This document shows, one piece after another, positions 45,291-55,688 of a DNA stretch of 64,000 nucleotides (positions are counted from its first letter, which is position 1; each line of letters begins with the position of its first letter). This DNA comes from Clytia hemisphaerica (lineage: Eukaryota > Cnidaria > Hydrozoa > Leptothecata > Clytiidae), in NCBI GenBank assembly GCA_902728285.1, contig CACVBU010000178.1, forward strand, positions 186,001 through 250,000. Direction: 5' to 3'. The notes beneath the pieces were generated by a model. The model did no database searches. It saw only the letters and a list, made by a program, of their open reading frames with translations, and was not told where the DNA came from. The position numbers and the translations under genes were made by a program.

Positions 45291-45517
45291 TAATGATCAA
45301 AGAAAAGTGTATGACTACAATAAAGAATAAAAGGAACAACAGCAGGACAGTCAGAACTCTAATGAGTATCAAAAGACGACTGAGGTGAAATCCAACGACA
45401 CCACATTACACGATTAGGAAGAAACAACTGAACAAATATATTGCAACTGATCAAAAACAGAGATTAGCAAAGAAAATAGCAAAAACAATCGAGCAACTAA
45501 GAAAAAATGGAAGAGGG

Positions 45518-47595
45518 ATGAAAGAAGAAAGCTTCTGGGAGTTTAGAAGGAAAATTGACCCCAGAAAAAAAGAACCCATAATGCAAATGGAAGATGACCA
45601 AGGCAGACTAACATCAGATACGAAAAGAATTAAAGAGATATACCAAGAGTTTTATGAAAAGTTATTCATAAAAACAGAGGGCGAAACGAAAGAGGAGAGG
45701 AAGCTGAACTCAAAGTAAACAGAAAGATAGAAGAAATTGAAAAATATGCAACGAAGGAGGGGTTAAAGGAAGATCAACAAAGGACTGGCTAGCCCTGATG
45801 GCGGTCATGGACATGAATAGACAGCTGAAGAGAAATACATACGTTCTGTTTGCAGATGCTGAGAAGAGCTTCGACAAATTGTGGATGGAGGATTGTGTCA
45901 GTGACATTGTTAAAAATGGACTACGAGAAAGAGAAGCCATGCTCCCGGGGGGGGGGTACTAGGGTTGCGAGCTGACGGGGGGGTGCCGCCCGACTTTCGA
46001 ACTTTGGACCCTTACCGGGACTAAAAAGGAGAAAACAAAGGAAAATTTTGGGAATTTTACGACCCTTAGCGGGACTAATTTGACCAATTTTGACCAAATT
46101 TCGATCTTTCAGGGGGTAAAAAGTTGAAATTTTCCTTTTTTTCCGACCCTTACTGGGACTGAAATTTGATTTTCTGATTTTTCCGACCCTTAGCGGGACT
46201 TTGGAAGTCCAAAAAGGTACCCTTAAGGGCGGCACATACCGTACCCTCCATATGCCTAAGTAGCCCCCCCCCCCGGGGGCCATGCTACTGTACACAATGA
46301 ATAGGAATGCACAGATGAAAGTTAGAACGTTGAGATACAGAGACCTTCAACATAGAGAAAGTAGTAAAGCAAGGGACAATTTTTGGCCCTATACTATGTT
46401 GCAGCAGTACGTCAAAAATAACTGAATTAGGAGAACCAACAGGAATGACAGTTGCTCCAAATACTTAAGTGAATAGTCTCATATATGTTGATGACATTGC
46501 TATGGCAGGGAGGAGTACGGATGTAGAGAAAGTTGATCATGAACTACGACTTATGGAAGATGAAAAGAAATTCACGTTTAACATTGACAAAGGTAAAACA
46601 AGCTACATGGTAGTGAAAACTGGCAAAGATTCAGACCAAGAGCCAGTAATAAAATTGAGAAAAGGAAAGGTTGAGAAGACAAGTGAATACAACTACCTGG
46701 GAAACTGGTTGTCAGAGAGCGGAAAAGTAGAAAGACAATAGAAGAGCTAAAAAAGAAAAATAATGTATTTACCACCGAAGTCATGAGGATTGCGAGGGAA
46801 GATCAACTTGGAGCAATGTCGACAGAAGCAAGACTATTGATTTATGAAAAAACAGTGGTGCCAACACTTACACACAATCTTGAGTGCTGGACGAATATTG
46901 AAGAAAAGAGTTTGCAAAGACTTGAAAAACTACAAGGAGCGATTCTAAAAGCCATCCTGATACTCCCCCCACAACACCATACTGGGGTATTATACATTAT
47001 AAAAGAAGTAGGGATATGGCCAATGAGGCAAAGAGTACAGTACCAAAGACTAATGTTGTATGAAAGCATGATGAAATCGGATGACAATAGATTGGGGAAA
47101 ATTGTGATACAAGGCCAGAAAAATTCGGAAAGGAGAGACAATTGGTATCATAAAACAGAAGAAATAGCTAGAAAGATGGGTGTAGAGATTGATCAGGCAG
47201 GAGAGATGACAACAGAGGCATGGAAAAAGATGATCAAGTTGAAAATGAAGGAAGGAATTGAGATAGAATGGGATGAAAATCAGAAAGGAAAGAGGAAAAC
47301 CAGACACCAAATTGGCCAACAATTTGAGAGAAAGGAATACATCAAGGAAATGGGAGTAACAGAAGCTAGTAAGACAATAAGAAGGAGGTTAAAAATGGTG
47401 GATATTGGTAATAATTTCGGTAAAGGAAGAAGATGTGAATGTGGTGAGAAAGAAACAACGGAACACCTATTCACATGCCTAAACAATGAAGATCTGGAAG
47501 CTGAGTGGGTCAGAGAGACTCATGATTTAAAAAAGATAAGAAAAGTAGATAAATTTATAGATGGAAAAATAGGACAGAGAAAGGAACAAGAATAA
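45518..47595 (+). pseudogene. LINE reverse transcriptase and C-terminal region, broken
   Basis: Segments 45518-45718, ~45785-46320, 46469-46741 and 46783-47595 carry the palm motifs FADAEKSFDKLW and LIYVDDIAMAGR. Thumb/connection sequence follows (GAMSTEARLLIYEKTVVPTLTHNLECWT), then a CxC..H...C finger (CECGEKETTEHLFTC). Several frameshifts and a 335-bp insertion disrupt it. The last segment (270 codons) is open. Confidence 0.75.
45944..46278. mobile_element. G/C-ended small element, copy 2, in the LINE
   Basis: CCCGGGGGGGGGGTACTAGG at one end and a CCCCCCCCGGGG end at the other. The 8-bp duplication GCCATGCT lies at 45936-45943 and 46279-46286. Removing the insertion and one duplicate restores EREAMLLYTMNRN in the reverse transcriptase. 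It is the inverse-oriented relative of 20306-20641. An 8-bp duplication fits hAT or P mobilisers. Confidence 0.9.
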
Positions 47596-47690
47596 AGGAA
47601 AAAGAAAGGAATCGGAAAAGTCCTGCATCACCAGTAGATTCTTGTTTTAACCAACAAAGTGGACGACGCTACAGATACAGATACAGATAA

Positions 47691-47930
47691 CTACTAGTGG
47701 TATAAAAAGGGAATTTCCCAGAAAAGGGAATTTCCTTAGATTCATTTAACTCTCCAGGGATAAGAAAAAGACAAACTGACATTTGAAAATGAGTAATCAG
47801 ATCAAAATAACTCCGGAAAAGTATTTTTAATGATGATAAAACAATAGAGAGACCGTAAGATAAGAATGCTACCGTTAGCGGAACTAAAATACTGAAAAAG
47901 TAAAAGAAGGAGTAAAAAGAAGACATTACT
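47691..47930. repeat. Diverged large repeat, copy 2 (right part)
   Basis: Matches the end of 32830-33435 over GAAAATGRGTAATCAGATCAAAA and TTTTTAATGATGATAAAACAATAG. It resumes directly after the LINE tail. Confidence 0.65.
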
Positions 47931-48081
47931 GTCTTTTCACCTAACCCCTTGAAGCGAAGTTTGTTTATTTACAGACAGTAGTGGCAAAAAGTATAAATTT
48001 AAGTTCATATAATAATAAAGAGAGAAAGAAGTAGAAGATAAAATTATTAACAAAGAGACATTTCGAGTTTTTACGATAGCA

Positions 48082-48920
48082 TTAAAAATATTTCTCAATG
48101 TCAAGATTCATTATATATTTTTTAGTTGATTTATTGAAACATAATTTAGATTTTTCTGTGCAGGATTTTTTGAGTTCTTTGCTAAGAACATTATTCCACA
48201 TGAATGGACCCCAGTATTTGATTGCAAACCTTTTTACGGCTAATTTCACGTCCTGTATTTTAAAAGCATTCTTTGAATATCTTGTTTGATATTTGTGTGA
48301 TATTGTCGGGAATTGGGTTAAAAACACTTTTGGGCAAGTCTTGGTTTTGACACTACCCATAAAAGAAATTGTTTGCAAGATATTTAATTGATAAATATTA
48401 AGTGCGCTCAATTCTTTGAAACGATGACTAACCGGAGCAAATTTGTTTACACCAAACATAATGCGCAATGCATATTTTTGTTTACTATAGAGTTTTTTAA
48501 GACTAGTTTTAAAAGTACTACCCCATATTATCAATAGTTAAGGTAACTATGAATGAAAGCAAAGTATAGTTTTTTTAAGGAATCTATGTCTAGTACCTGT
48601 TTAGCTTTATATAAGATACCTTTGACTGGAGTCGTTTATAATGCGTGTAATACTAATAATACCAATACTAATAATAATAATACGGGATGTAGTTTGTATA
48701 AAATTGTTCCATTCATTTCTTTTTGCTTTATTTCTACTATGTATAAATTAGTCGTCTAGCTTGCTAATGCTAGACTAAAGATACCTATATTTTTAGAGAT
48801 TTTATTTTCGATGCTTGATATATGTTTATTCCAGTTTAGAGACTCATCAATTATTACTCCAAGAAAAGTTGTATCATACACGCAGTATTTTGTTCTCATT
48901 GTGGAACCAAAACCTATTGT
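48082..48920 (-). pseudogene. Second LINE, RT thumb and C-terminal region, 5'-truncated
   Basis: The minus strand reads FLGVIIDESLNWNKHISSIE near 48870-48800. This is the RT thumb motif of CR1/Jockey-type LINEs. After an interruption it continues in the open frame 48534-48082 (WGSTFKTSLKKLYSKQKYALR, MWNNVLSKELKKS). The palm domain with YxDD is absent. Interrupting sequence near 48620-48760 contains ATTATTA-type microsatellite. Confidence 0.7.
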
Positions 48921-48959
48921 CGTCAGAGGAGATTAAGAAGGCAAGATGTAACTGATGAA

Positions 48960-50106
48960 CGTGAAATAATCGAGCATTATTTTAAAGAGGGCTTGTTGAA
49001 ATATAAGCAAATCGTCCTCATGTTGAGGATTTACCATGGTATTGATATGAGTGAAAGGACATTGAAACGTCGTTTAAAGACTTATCATCTATCACGAAGT
49101 TTTACAGATATCACAATACCTGCTTTATCTGCTTTAATTTTACGTGAAATGGAAGGATCTGGACTCAGTATGGGATATCGAGCTATGTGTAATCATCTTA
49201 GACATTCTTTTGGTATTCGCGTAAAGCGGGATTTGGTGATGCAGTTGATGAGCGAGCTTGATCCTCATGGTGTTTTGATCAGACGAAATCGACGATTAGA
49301 TAGACGAGCTTATTCCTCCCCTGGTGCAAACCATTGCTGGCATGTGGATGGGTATGATAAGCTAAAACCTTATGGTTTAGCAATTCATGGTTGCATAGAT
49401 GGATTTTCGCGGAAGATCCTCTGGCTTAAGGTAGTTGAATCAAATAACAATCCTATCATTATTGCATCTAAGTACTTAGAGGTTGTGAGGGAGTTTAAAT
49501 TTTGCCCAACTATAATGAGAACAGATCTTGGAACTGAAAATGGAATCATGGCTGATGTTCATTGTTTTTTTGTCCAAAATGAGGATGCACATTTTTATGG
49601 CACTTCAGTTGCGAATCAAAGGATCGAGAACTGGTAGTCTTTTTTAAAAGAGATCCTTTACTGGATGGATAATTGATTTCTTTAAAGAACTTGTTAGTGA
49701 CGGAAGTCTCATCCCAGGACATCACGTTCATTTAAAATGTGTGTGGTTCGTCTTTTCGAGATTTTTACAAAATCAACTTGATGATGTAAAACATGAATGG
49801 AACTCTCATTATATAAGAAAGTCACGACATGATACCATAGGAGGCATTCCGGATGTACTATTTTACGCTCCAGAGTCAGTCGATTTCGAAGACCGAAAAG
49901 TAAACCTAGACGATAATTTGATAGCTAACCTTTTAAACGAAAGAAACATTCCCCAAGAAGCGACCTTAGCGGTTAAGGCTACCACAGATGAAGAGTTAAA
50001 TGACTTTTTTCAATATGTTATAGAATCAGAAAATCTTATATTTCCACCAAACAACTGGGCAGCGGCAAGAGAGTTATTTTTGCAAATTATCAACAGATGT
50101 GTCTGA
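48960..50106 (+). pseudogene. Integrase-type (rve) transposase, one nonsense and one frameshift
   Basis: The plus frame from about 48960 carries an N-terminal helix-turn-helix region (ERTLKRRLKTYHLS). The DDE core follows: NHCWHVDGYDKLKPYG (first Asp), CIDGFSRKILWL, MRTDLGTENGI (second Asp) and NQRIENW (Glu). At 49635 a TAG stands where Trp is usual, and a frameshift follows near 49650-49670. The frame resumes at about 49670 and runs through 49741-50106 with KHEWNSHYIRKSRH and GGIPDVLFYAPE. This family is widespread in corals, anemones and fish; it may belong to the IS3EU or Ginger groups, which I cannot decide. No termini were found. Confidence 0.75.
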
Positions 50107-50944
50107 TGACCTTTAAAATAAGTTTTATCCATGATACACAAGATTTATTATTTCTTTATTAAGTTTAAATATATCATAAATTTTCGAACTGAGTTACATG
50201 AACAGCTAGTGAAATTCGAAACCCCCGAAACTCCCGTCTTCGCGTTTGCTCCCCATCCAGTTTGAAACTCATCTTAGATTATTGCTATGACTTTAAGAAC
50301 AGATACTTTCGCACAGATACTTTCACGAGGTTGCAAAATCGCTAAATTTCGCGAATCTTACTTTTGCTTTGCAACGAATTCATCGGATATAACTTTCGCG
50401 AATTTTAGAATGTATTTCATTTCGTAGGCAAAAAAGCATAAAAATGCACTAAAACTGAAAACTGAGTATAAAATAGCAAAAAAGTTCACTTTTCCCGAAA
50501 AAAACTTGGGCAAACTTTTCGTGTACTTGGCAGAACATTTTGCGAAAAGGGCAAGAATCGCGAAAGAATTCGTGAAAGTTCTGCCCTTAAATTAATCACA
50601 TAATACACCTATCAATCCTCTTAACGACACTTTATGCATGTGAGGGGACTGGTAAAGAGATTACTAGGATATTTCCTTTCAGTCACGGTATCGAACACAC
50701 AAAAGTAGAGGTTAGACTCCACCCTTTGCACGCGCTGTATGCGATCGCCTCTTTTCAAGAAACGCATTTGGTCCATTCTACCGAAATGGTTGAAAACGCA
50801 ATTACAAATTTTCATCCTAGGTGACGTCGAAAATGCACACTGCGCATTCGCTAAAAATTTCATCCCTAGCGGAAAATAAGGAATCATTGGAAAAAAGGCT
50901 TTTGTCGAACTAAGGATACTTTTAAAGTTCTCTTCGGTTGAACT
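50107..50944. other. No gene seen
   Basis: AT-rich sequence with repeated CGCGAAA/TTCGCGAA words around 50330-50580. The 88-residue minus ORF at 50621-50887 has no recognisable domain. Confidence 0.35.
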
Positions 50945-51459
50945 GGAACTAAAGCAAGATTATGCGCCATCTTTGAAGAAAAAGACCACATAAGACCATT
51001 GAGTTTAAAGCCCCGAAGGGGCTAGAGGAGAAACTTCTGGATGGGAAATGAAGCTACTTATTTCCCATCCAGAACGCCCGCGCGTGGTTTTTACACAAAC
51101 GCCGGATTAAAAGTAAAATCTACCGCTAGATTTCAAAAATTGTAGTCCTTAAAAACAAAAGAAACGCTAGATACAATCCGTCGTCATGATTACGTCGCGT
51201 TCCAGGCGCGTTCTGGATGGGAAATAAGTGGCTTCACTTTTTCTTGCCTGGGAAAGGTTAGAGATTCTTCTCTAGCCCTTCGGGCTTTAAACTCAATGCA
51301 TAAGACCACTTTTCGGTACCGGCAATTTGTTCAATCAATCCATCTTCTCGCTTATTGTTTCCCACGCTTTGTGAGTTATTTGGTTGATTGAACAAATTGC
51401 CGGCACCGTAAAGTGGTCTACCGCTAAGTAAAGATAGCGCATAATTTTGCTTCAACTCC
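50945..51459. mobile_element. Foldback-type element with nested hairpins
   Basis: Outer ends GGAACTAAAGCAAGATTATG and its imperfect inverse (51430-51459). Inside them arms at about 50980-51075 and 51210-51310 pair (TTGAGTTTAAAGCCC...CATCCAGAACGC). Two smaller hairpins lie at 51037-51072 and 51318-51410 (GGTACCGGCAATTTGTTCAATCAA and its inverse). No coding sequence. Confidence 0.7.
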
Positions 51460-51594
51460 CATTGCTTGGGAAATACGCTCTATATTATATAAGATATCTG
51501 TGATTGGTACCCGTAAAGAAGCCATTGCAGTGTTAAAAATTAACGTCTAACGGTGCTACATCATCAAAAGTTTGCAGGGAAAAGTAAATCTAGC

Positions 51595-51722
51595 GATCTC
51601 GATGCATTTACACCGCTACTGAGTAGTGCCGCCATTAGGGTACCACTTTTCAAAAAACTCCGATCAATGATTTTACTTGGCCGGGATTGAGAAGCTTGGT
51701 CCAGGGTATATAAAGGTCAGTG
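51595..51722 (+). repeat. Dispersed ~130-bp repeat with TATA-like end, copy 3
   Basis: CATTTACACCGCTACTGAGTAGTGCCGCCATTAGGGTACCACTTTTCAAAAAACTCCGATCAA, then TTGGTCCAGGGTATATAAAGGTCAGTG. It matches the minus strand of 7816-7965 along its length. Confidence 0.7.
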
Positions 51723-52753
51723 ATTATGGACCTAAATTTTTCGAGATTTTGTTAGGAGTGAAAAACGTGAAAGTATACAGTTAAAGTATGTATTTATAGT
51801 GTATATTTATAACGTGATTTTAACGTAGGAGAGGATGTACATGCATCGTAAAATATCAGCAGTGGTTAAATCTATGTCATAGAAGAAAAAAGCTACAAAT
51901 TGATCCTTGGATAAAATCTAAGTGATCTCAATGATATATCTAAAATAAAGTTTTAACGGGTGTTAACAGTTCATACCAGTACTTTATAAATGCTTTGAAA
52001 AAAGTGATATATTTCTAATCTCAATAAAAAAACATCTTAAAAATGCTTAACTATGTATTCCGCTTCAAACAGTTTATTTTTTATAATGAAAATGTTCACT
52101 TAAAAAGCCCCTCAACAGCCCTCAAAAGACTATAAAAAAACAAGTTCTCAACAGCCCTCAAAAGACTATAAAAAACAAGTTAGACTATAAAGTAAACATG
52201 TGATGTTTAAAAACTTCAAAATACCAACCCTGACAGAGATGACAAAAAGTGCCAACCATAAAATAACGAAAGAAAACACTCTAGCAATATTAAGGGAAAA
52301 AAATATCAACTTAGTTCCATTATAGGAGGGGGTATAATTAATAAAATTCCGTTCCTTCCGATTTTCTACAGTAGCTTAATAACAAGTTGTTTTTTGGACA
52401 TTTTGTGGTTGCTGATTCCAGCCAACTTGGTGCATAGGGATATGATTTTCGGAATTAGCACCCAAAAAATGCAAAAACAATTTGTCCTTGACAAACTAAA
52501 ATCTCCAAATAACAAGAAGAATGAAGCAACAAAAAGGATTGTCAGAGTTATCAACCAGAAGTCTACAAAATATAAAAACATTCTACACCAGTTTTCTATT
52601 AATTTGACCTTCTTTAGCGTATTCCTAAGAGAAGTAATGATCAAAATTTTTCAGCCAAATAGCAAAGTGAACATTTAACTATTTAACAAAATAACAACTG
52701 AATAACAGAAATTAACATCATAATCTAGACCTAAAAAATTCAATCACGAGAAA
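51723..52753. other. No gene seen
   Basis: AT-rich 3' flank of the HECT gene. It includes a direct repeat of CAACAGCCCTCAAAAGACTATAAAAAA near 52106-52185. The overlapping ORFs at 52366-52678 show no domain. Confidence 0.4.
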
Positions 52754-54666
52754 TTATTGCTTACCAAAACCAGGTGATTCACAAATGTCCTCAGACATAG
52801 CTTTGTTGAATTGTTCTGTGTTGACACAATACCTTTTATTCAATGGTATTTCAATTAAAAGTTGGCAGGTGCTTACAGAGATGTGTTCGCCACTATCACA
52901 ATCCTTGGGCATCTTGAATTTGATCCTACATTTACCAATCATAGAAGGCAAAACGAATCGAGAGCCAGAAATAAATTTCACAAAGTCAGAGAGAGTTACT
53001 TTTCTTTGCTTGGTGGTTTCTACTTCTCCGTCGATCTGTAAAACTGTTAAAATAAACGGCTTGTCCTCAGCCTCTTGTGCATAATTTGTCAAGTTATAGA
53101 ATATGTCACCTTGCAGGGTTTTGATCTCTTTTGATTCTTGGCAATAATCGACATCTGCAAACATCCTGATGACATCCTCTGAGGAAGGTTTTGATTTCTC
53201 TCCGAGCGAGAATTCACTAAAAATTTCCTCAAGGTGGCAGGAAAGAATAACGTGTAGATTGAAAATATCTAATCCACTAGCAACATCGAAAATTTCCTCT
53301 GAACACCGACTGACAATAAAATGCTCGATCATGTTTTGAACAAAGCTATCCTTCTCTTGAAACTTTATTGAAGGTTTTGATATAGCATCAAAACGTTCAG
53401 GGAAATCATCGATGGCATTTTGAAAATCCGTTTCTGATTTTGCAATGTCAATTTTAATTAATTTTTGCTGGATCTCTAAATCTGGAATGTCATGAATAAA
53501 GAATCGACAATTTGCCTTTCGGAAAAACATTTTCGAGACAACTGCAGCCATCAAGTATCTTGGACCCGCACACCCATACAAAATGGCTAAACCGAGTAGA
53601 TTCCCAAAGATTGCGAACTCGTGTCGTTTTAGGCGTTCAATATCGTGCTTAAAAGTGTATCCATCACCGGCTCCAGCACATAGGAGGTATTTCTTTACAT
53701 CCTCAAATATCACAATAAAGAACTCTCTCTTCAGTCCACCCCTATCTTTAGCATCTTCCCCAATGAATGTTACATCAAATGGTCTTACTCCCTTTTTGAA
53801 AGCTCGAGCAAGTTTCTGAAAAGTATCTGGCCAAGCCATCCTTCTTCTTATGGCAAGGTTGAAAGAAGTTGATTTCTCAAAAGCTGATTGGATGGATTTC
53901 ATTTTATTTTCAAGAGTACCATCATCTGAGGGGCTGACTGTGTTTTCTGACAGCTGCACAGAAGTATTGGTGGGATTAGAATGAGCAGTTGATTGTGACT
54001 TTGTTTCATTTCTATAAAAAAAAATATATTCTCTATTCTCTTAAAAATGTTTGACCTGATTGAACTTAAAACAATTTCCAAGCAATACCCAGATTCATGG
54101 CCGCAAGAAAAGTTTTCAAACTCTCTTTTTTCTCTTCCTGTAAATGTATATTGTTTTGTACATTTCCTTATTTGCATTGTAAACAGTAAATAAATATTTA
54201 CTTACTTGCCAGAAGAAAGGCTATTTTCATCAAGTTTATTGACTGTATTCTCTTGTGGTTGCAAATCGGTATTGATGGCAGTTGATTGAGCCTTTGTTTC
54301 GTTTCTATCAAAAAAGATATTGTCTCATCAAATGGTGGGTCAACATCCAGACAACAAATCTATAGCCCAGTCAGGACCAGTGTAATATACTCTATGCTCT
54401 TAAAAAACTTTGACCTAACTTAGCTTAACAACAATTTCCAAGCAATACCCAGATTCATGGCCACAAGAAAAAATTCCAAACTTTCTTTTTACTCTTCCTG
54501 TAAATATATATTTGTTTTGTACACTTCCTGTATTTGCATTGTAAACAGTAAATAAATATTTACTTACTTGCCAGAAGAAAGGCTATTTTCATCAGGTTTA
54601 TTGGCTGTGTTCTCTTGTGGCTGCAGATTTGTATTGATGGCAGTTGATTGAAACATTGCTTTGTTT
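52754..54666 (-). CDS. HECT-domain E3 ubiquitin ligase-like protein with repeated 5' exons
   Basis: The main exon (52754-54011, AG acceptor at 54012-54013) encodes a complete HECT domain. It starts with AFEKSTSFNLAIRRRM and FDVTFIGEDAKDRGGLKREF (N-lobe, like G2E3-type ligases) and ends with ISVSTCQLLIEIPL, which holds the expected catalytic Cys (residue 365 of the ORF starting at 53959). HECT proteins transfer ubiquitin from an E2 through this Cys. Upstream exons 54206-54304 and 54568-54666 are 99 bp each, near copies of one another and similar to the start of the HECT exon (N-x-T-x-Q-S-T-A). All are in the same phase. Further 5' exons are not seen; the BEL element lies next. A GTAAGC at the very end of the frame could be a donor to one more exon. 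Confidence 0.75.
54206..54304 (-). CDS. Repeated 99-bp exon, unit 2, of the HECT gene
   Basis: AG acceptor at 54305-54306 and GTAAG donor at 54201-54205, 33 codons. It encodes AQSTAINTDLQPQENTVNKL and DENSLSSG. Confidence 0.65.
54568..54666 (-). CDS. Repeated 99-bp exon, unit 1, of the HECT gene
   Basis: Same length, phase and splice sites as 54206-54304. Encodes FQSTAINTNLQPQENTANKP and DENSLSSG. The flanking intron sequence is duplicated too, so the repeat unit is about 362 bp. Confidence 0.65.
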
Positions 54667-54883
54667 CTGTAAAGAAAAGAAAGTATCTACACGTGAAACC
54701 TGAAAACAGTCACTATTGAACAAAGCCTAAGCCAATATGCAAAAATATTAGACGTGCAAATATTGGATGAGCTTGTGGTCAAATTAAGTGGATTTCAGTT
54801 TTCCTTACACGCTTTTTTTTTTATAAGAATGGTGTTTTTCCATTCTACCATGAATATTCTCAACTTTTTGGGAAAAATCATAT

Positions 54884-55666
54884 TCAGAAGGTTCAAACTA
54901 GAAAAGTAAAAAATGACAAACATAAGGACTAGAAAAACAAAAAACAAAACAGAAATTTTCTAAGTTCTGAGGCTAGTGTAGTACTAGCCAAAGATGGCTC
55001 AGAGAAAGACAAGTCTTAAGACAAAACACTATTATCAAATTCATTGTATAATTATATGATGTAATAGTATAAAGTAAAAGTGAAAGATAGACTAAAAATA
55101 TCTACCCTAACCTAAGTCCAGTGCTGTGCCTCAACACTGGACTGGTGAGCTGATGGGAGAACAAAAAGCAAAACAAAAACCAAAATGTGGCCATGCAAAA
55201 AGGTTGCAAAAAGAGGAGTGGCAAAAGAAACTTACCAAATTGGCCACATGTGTGAGCTGGTGAAAATAGCCAAAAGAAAACACTACTGATGTGTTGACTG
55301 ATCAGTGAGTGTGTGTGCAAGTGTAAAGTGTATTAACAAAAATAAAAAGTGTATTAAATTTGTTGCATCCTCTCAAGAAAACATACAATCTTGTCTCTAT
55401 GAAGTATTCTCAAGAATGAATAGAAAAATGACACAATCAACTCTTATATCATGTGTGAGAAATCACTGCAGACCAATTATAAACTAATTATAAAAAAGAA
55501 AACGCTTTTTTATAAGAATATTTAAATCTAAGAAACATATTTTAATGCAAAATAAATGTGCTTATAAAGAATAGAAAATGATACTTTTATAGGAAACAAA
55601 GTATGTGAAATTTTAGCAAGAAGGAAATATTTCCCCTTTTCTAATTAGACATTAGTTCATTTTACA
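54884..55666 (-). repeat. BEL/Pao 3' LTR
   Basis: From TCAGAAGGTTCAAACTAG to CATTTTACA in plus orientation, nearly identical to 62396-63716 apart from the insertion there and small indels (for example CAAAAAC repeats near 62690). The minus ORF at 55102-55320 is repeated in both LTRs and is not a gene. Confidence 0.85.
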
Positions 55667-55688
55667 CTCCCCTCAAAAGGGGAATTAT

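Larger units (their letters stand above)
43917..47690 (+). mobile_element. LINE (non-LTR) retrotransposon, CCCH fingers + endonuclease + RT, broken
   Basis: One plus-strand element decayed by frameshifts. It encodes two CCCH fingers, an apurinic-type endonuclease, a reverse transcriptase (FADAEKSFDKLW motif A; YVDD at about 46485-46496) and a C-terminal CECGEKETTEHLFTC finger. It ends in a short (ACAGAT)3 tail at about 47672-47690. The order resembles CR1/L2/Jockey-type LINEs, but I cannot place it in a clade. A small element (45944-46278) interrupts the RT, and the whole LINE sits inside the diverged repeat seen at 32830. Confidence 0.8.

Noticed and set aside
47280..47486. Minus-strand ORFs along the LINE and HECT genes
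   Set aside because: Antisense shadows of clearly coding plus- or minus-strand frames.
54803..54807. CTTAC as definite BEL target duplication
   Set aside because: It matches 63717-63721, but the LTR similarity begins only ~75 bp further in and the left sequence does not start with TG, so I keep it as a possibility only.
55102..55320. ORF repeated in both BEL LTRs (also 62615-62839)
   Set aside because: It is LTR sequence, present because the LTRs are duplicates; no domain.
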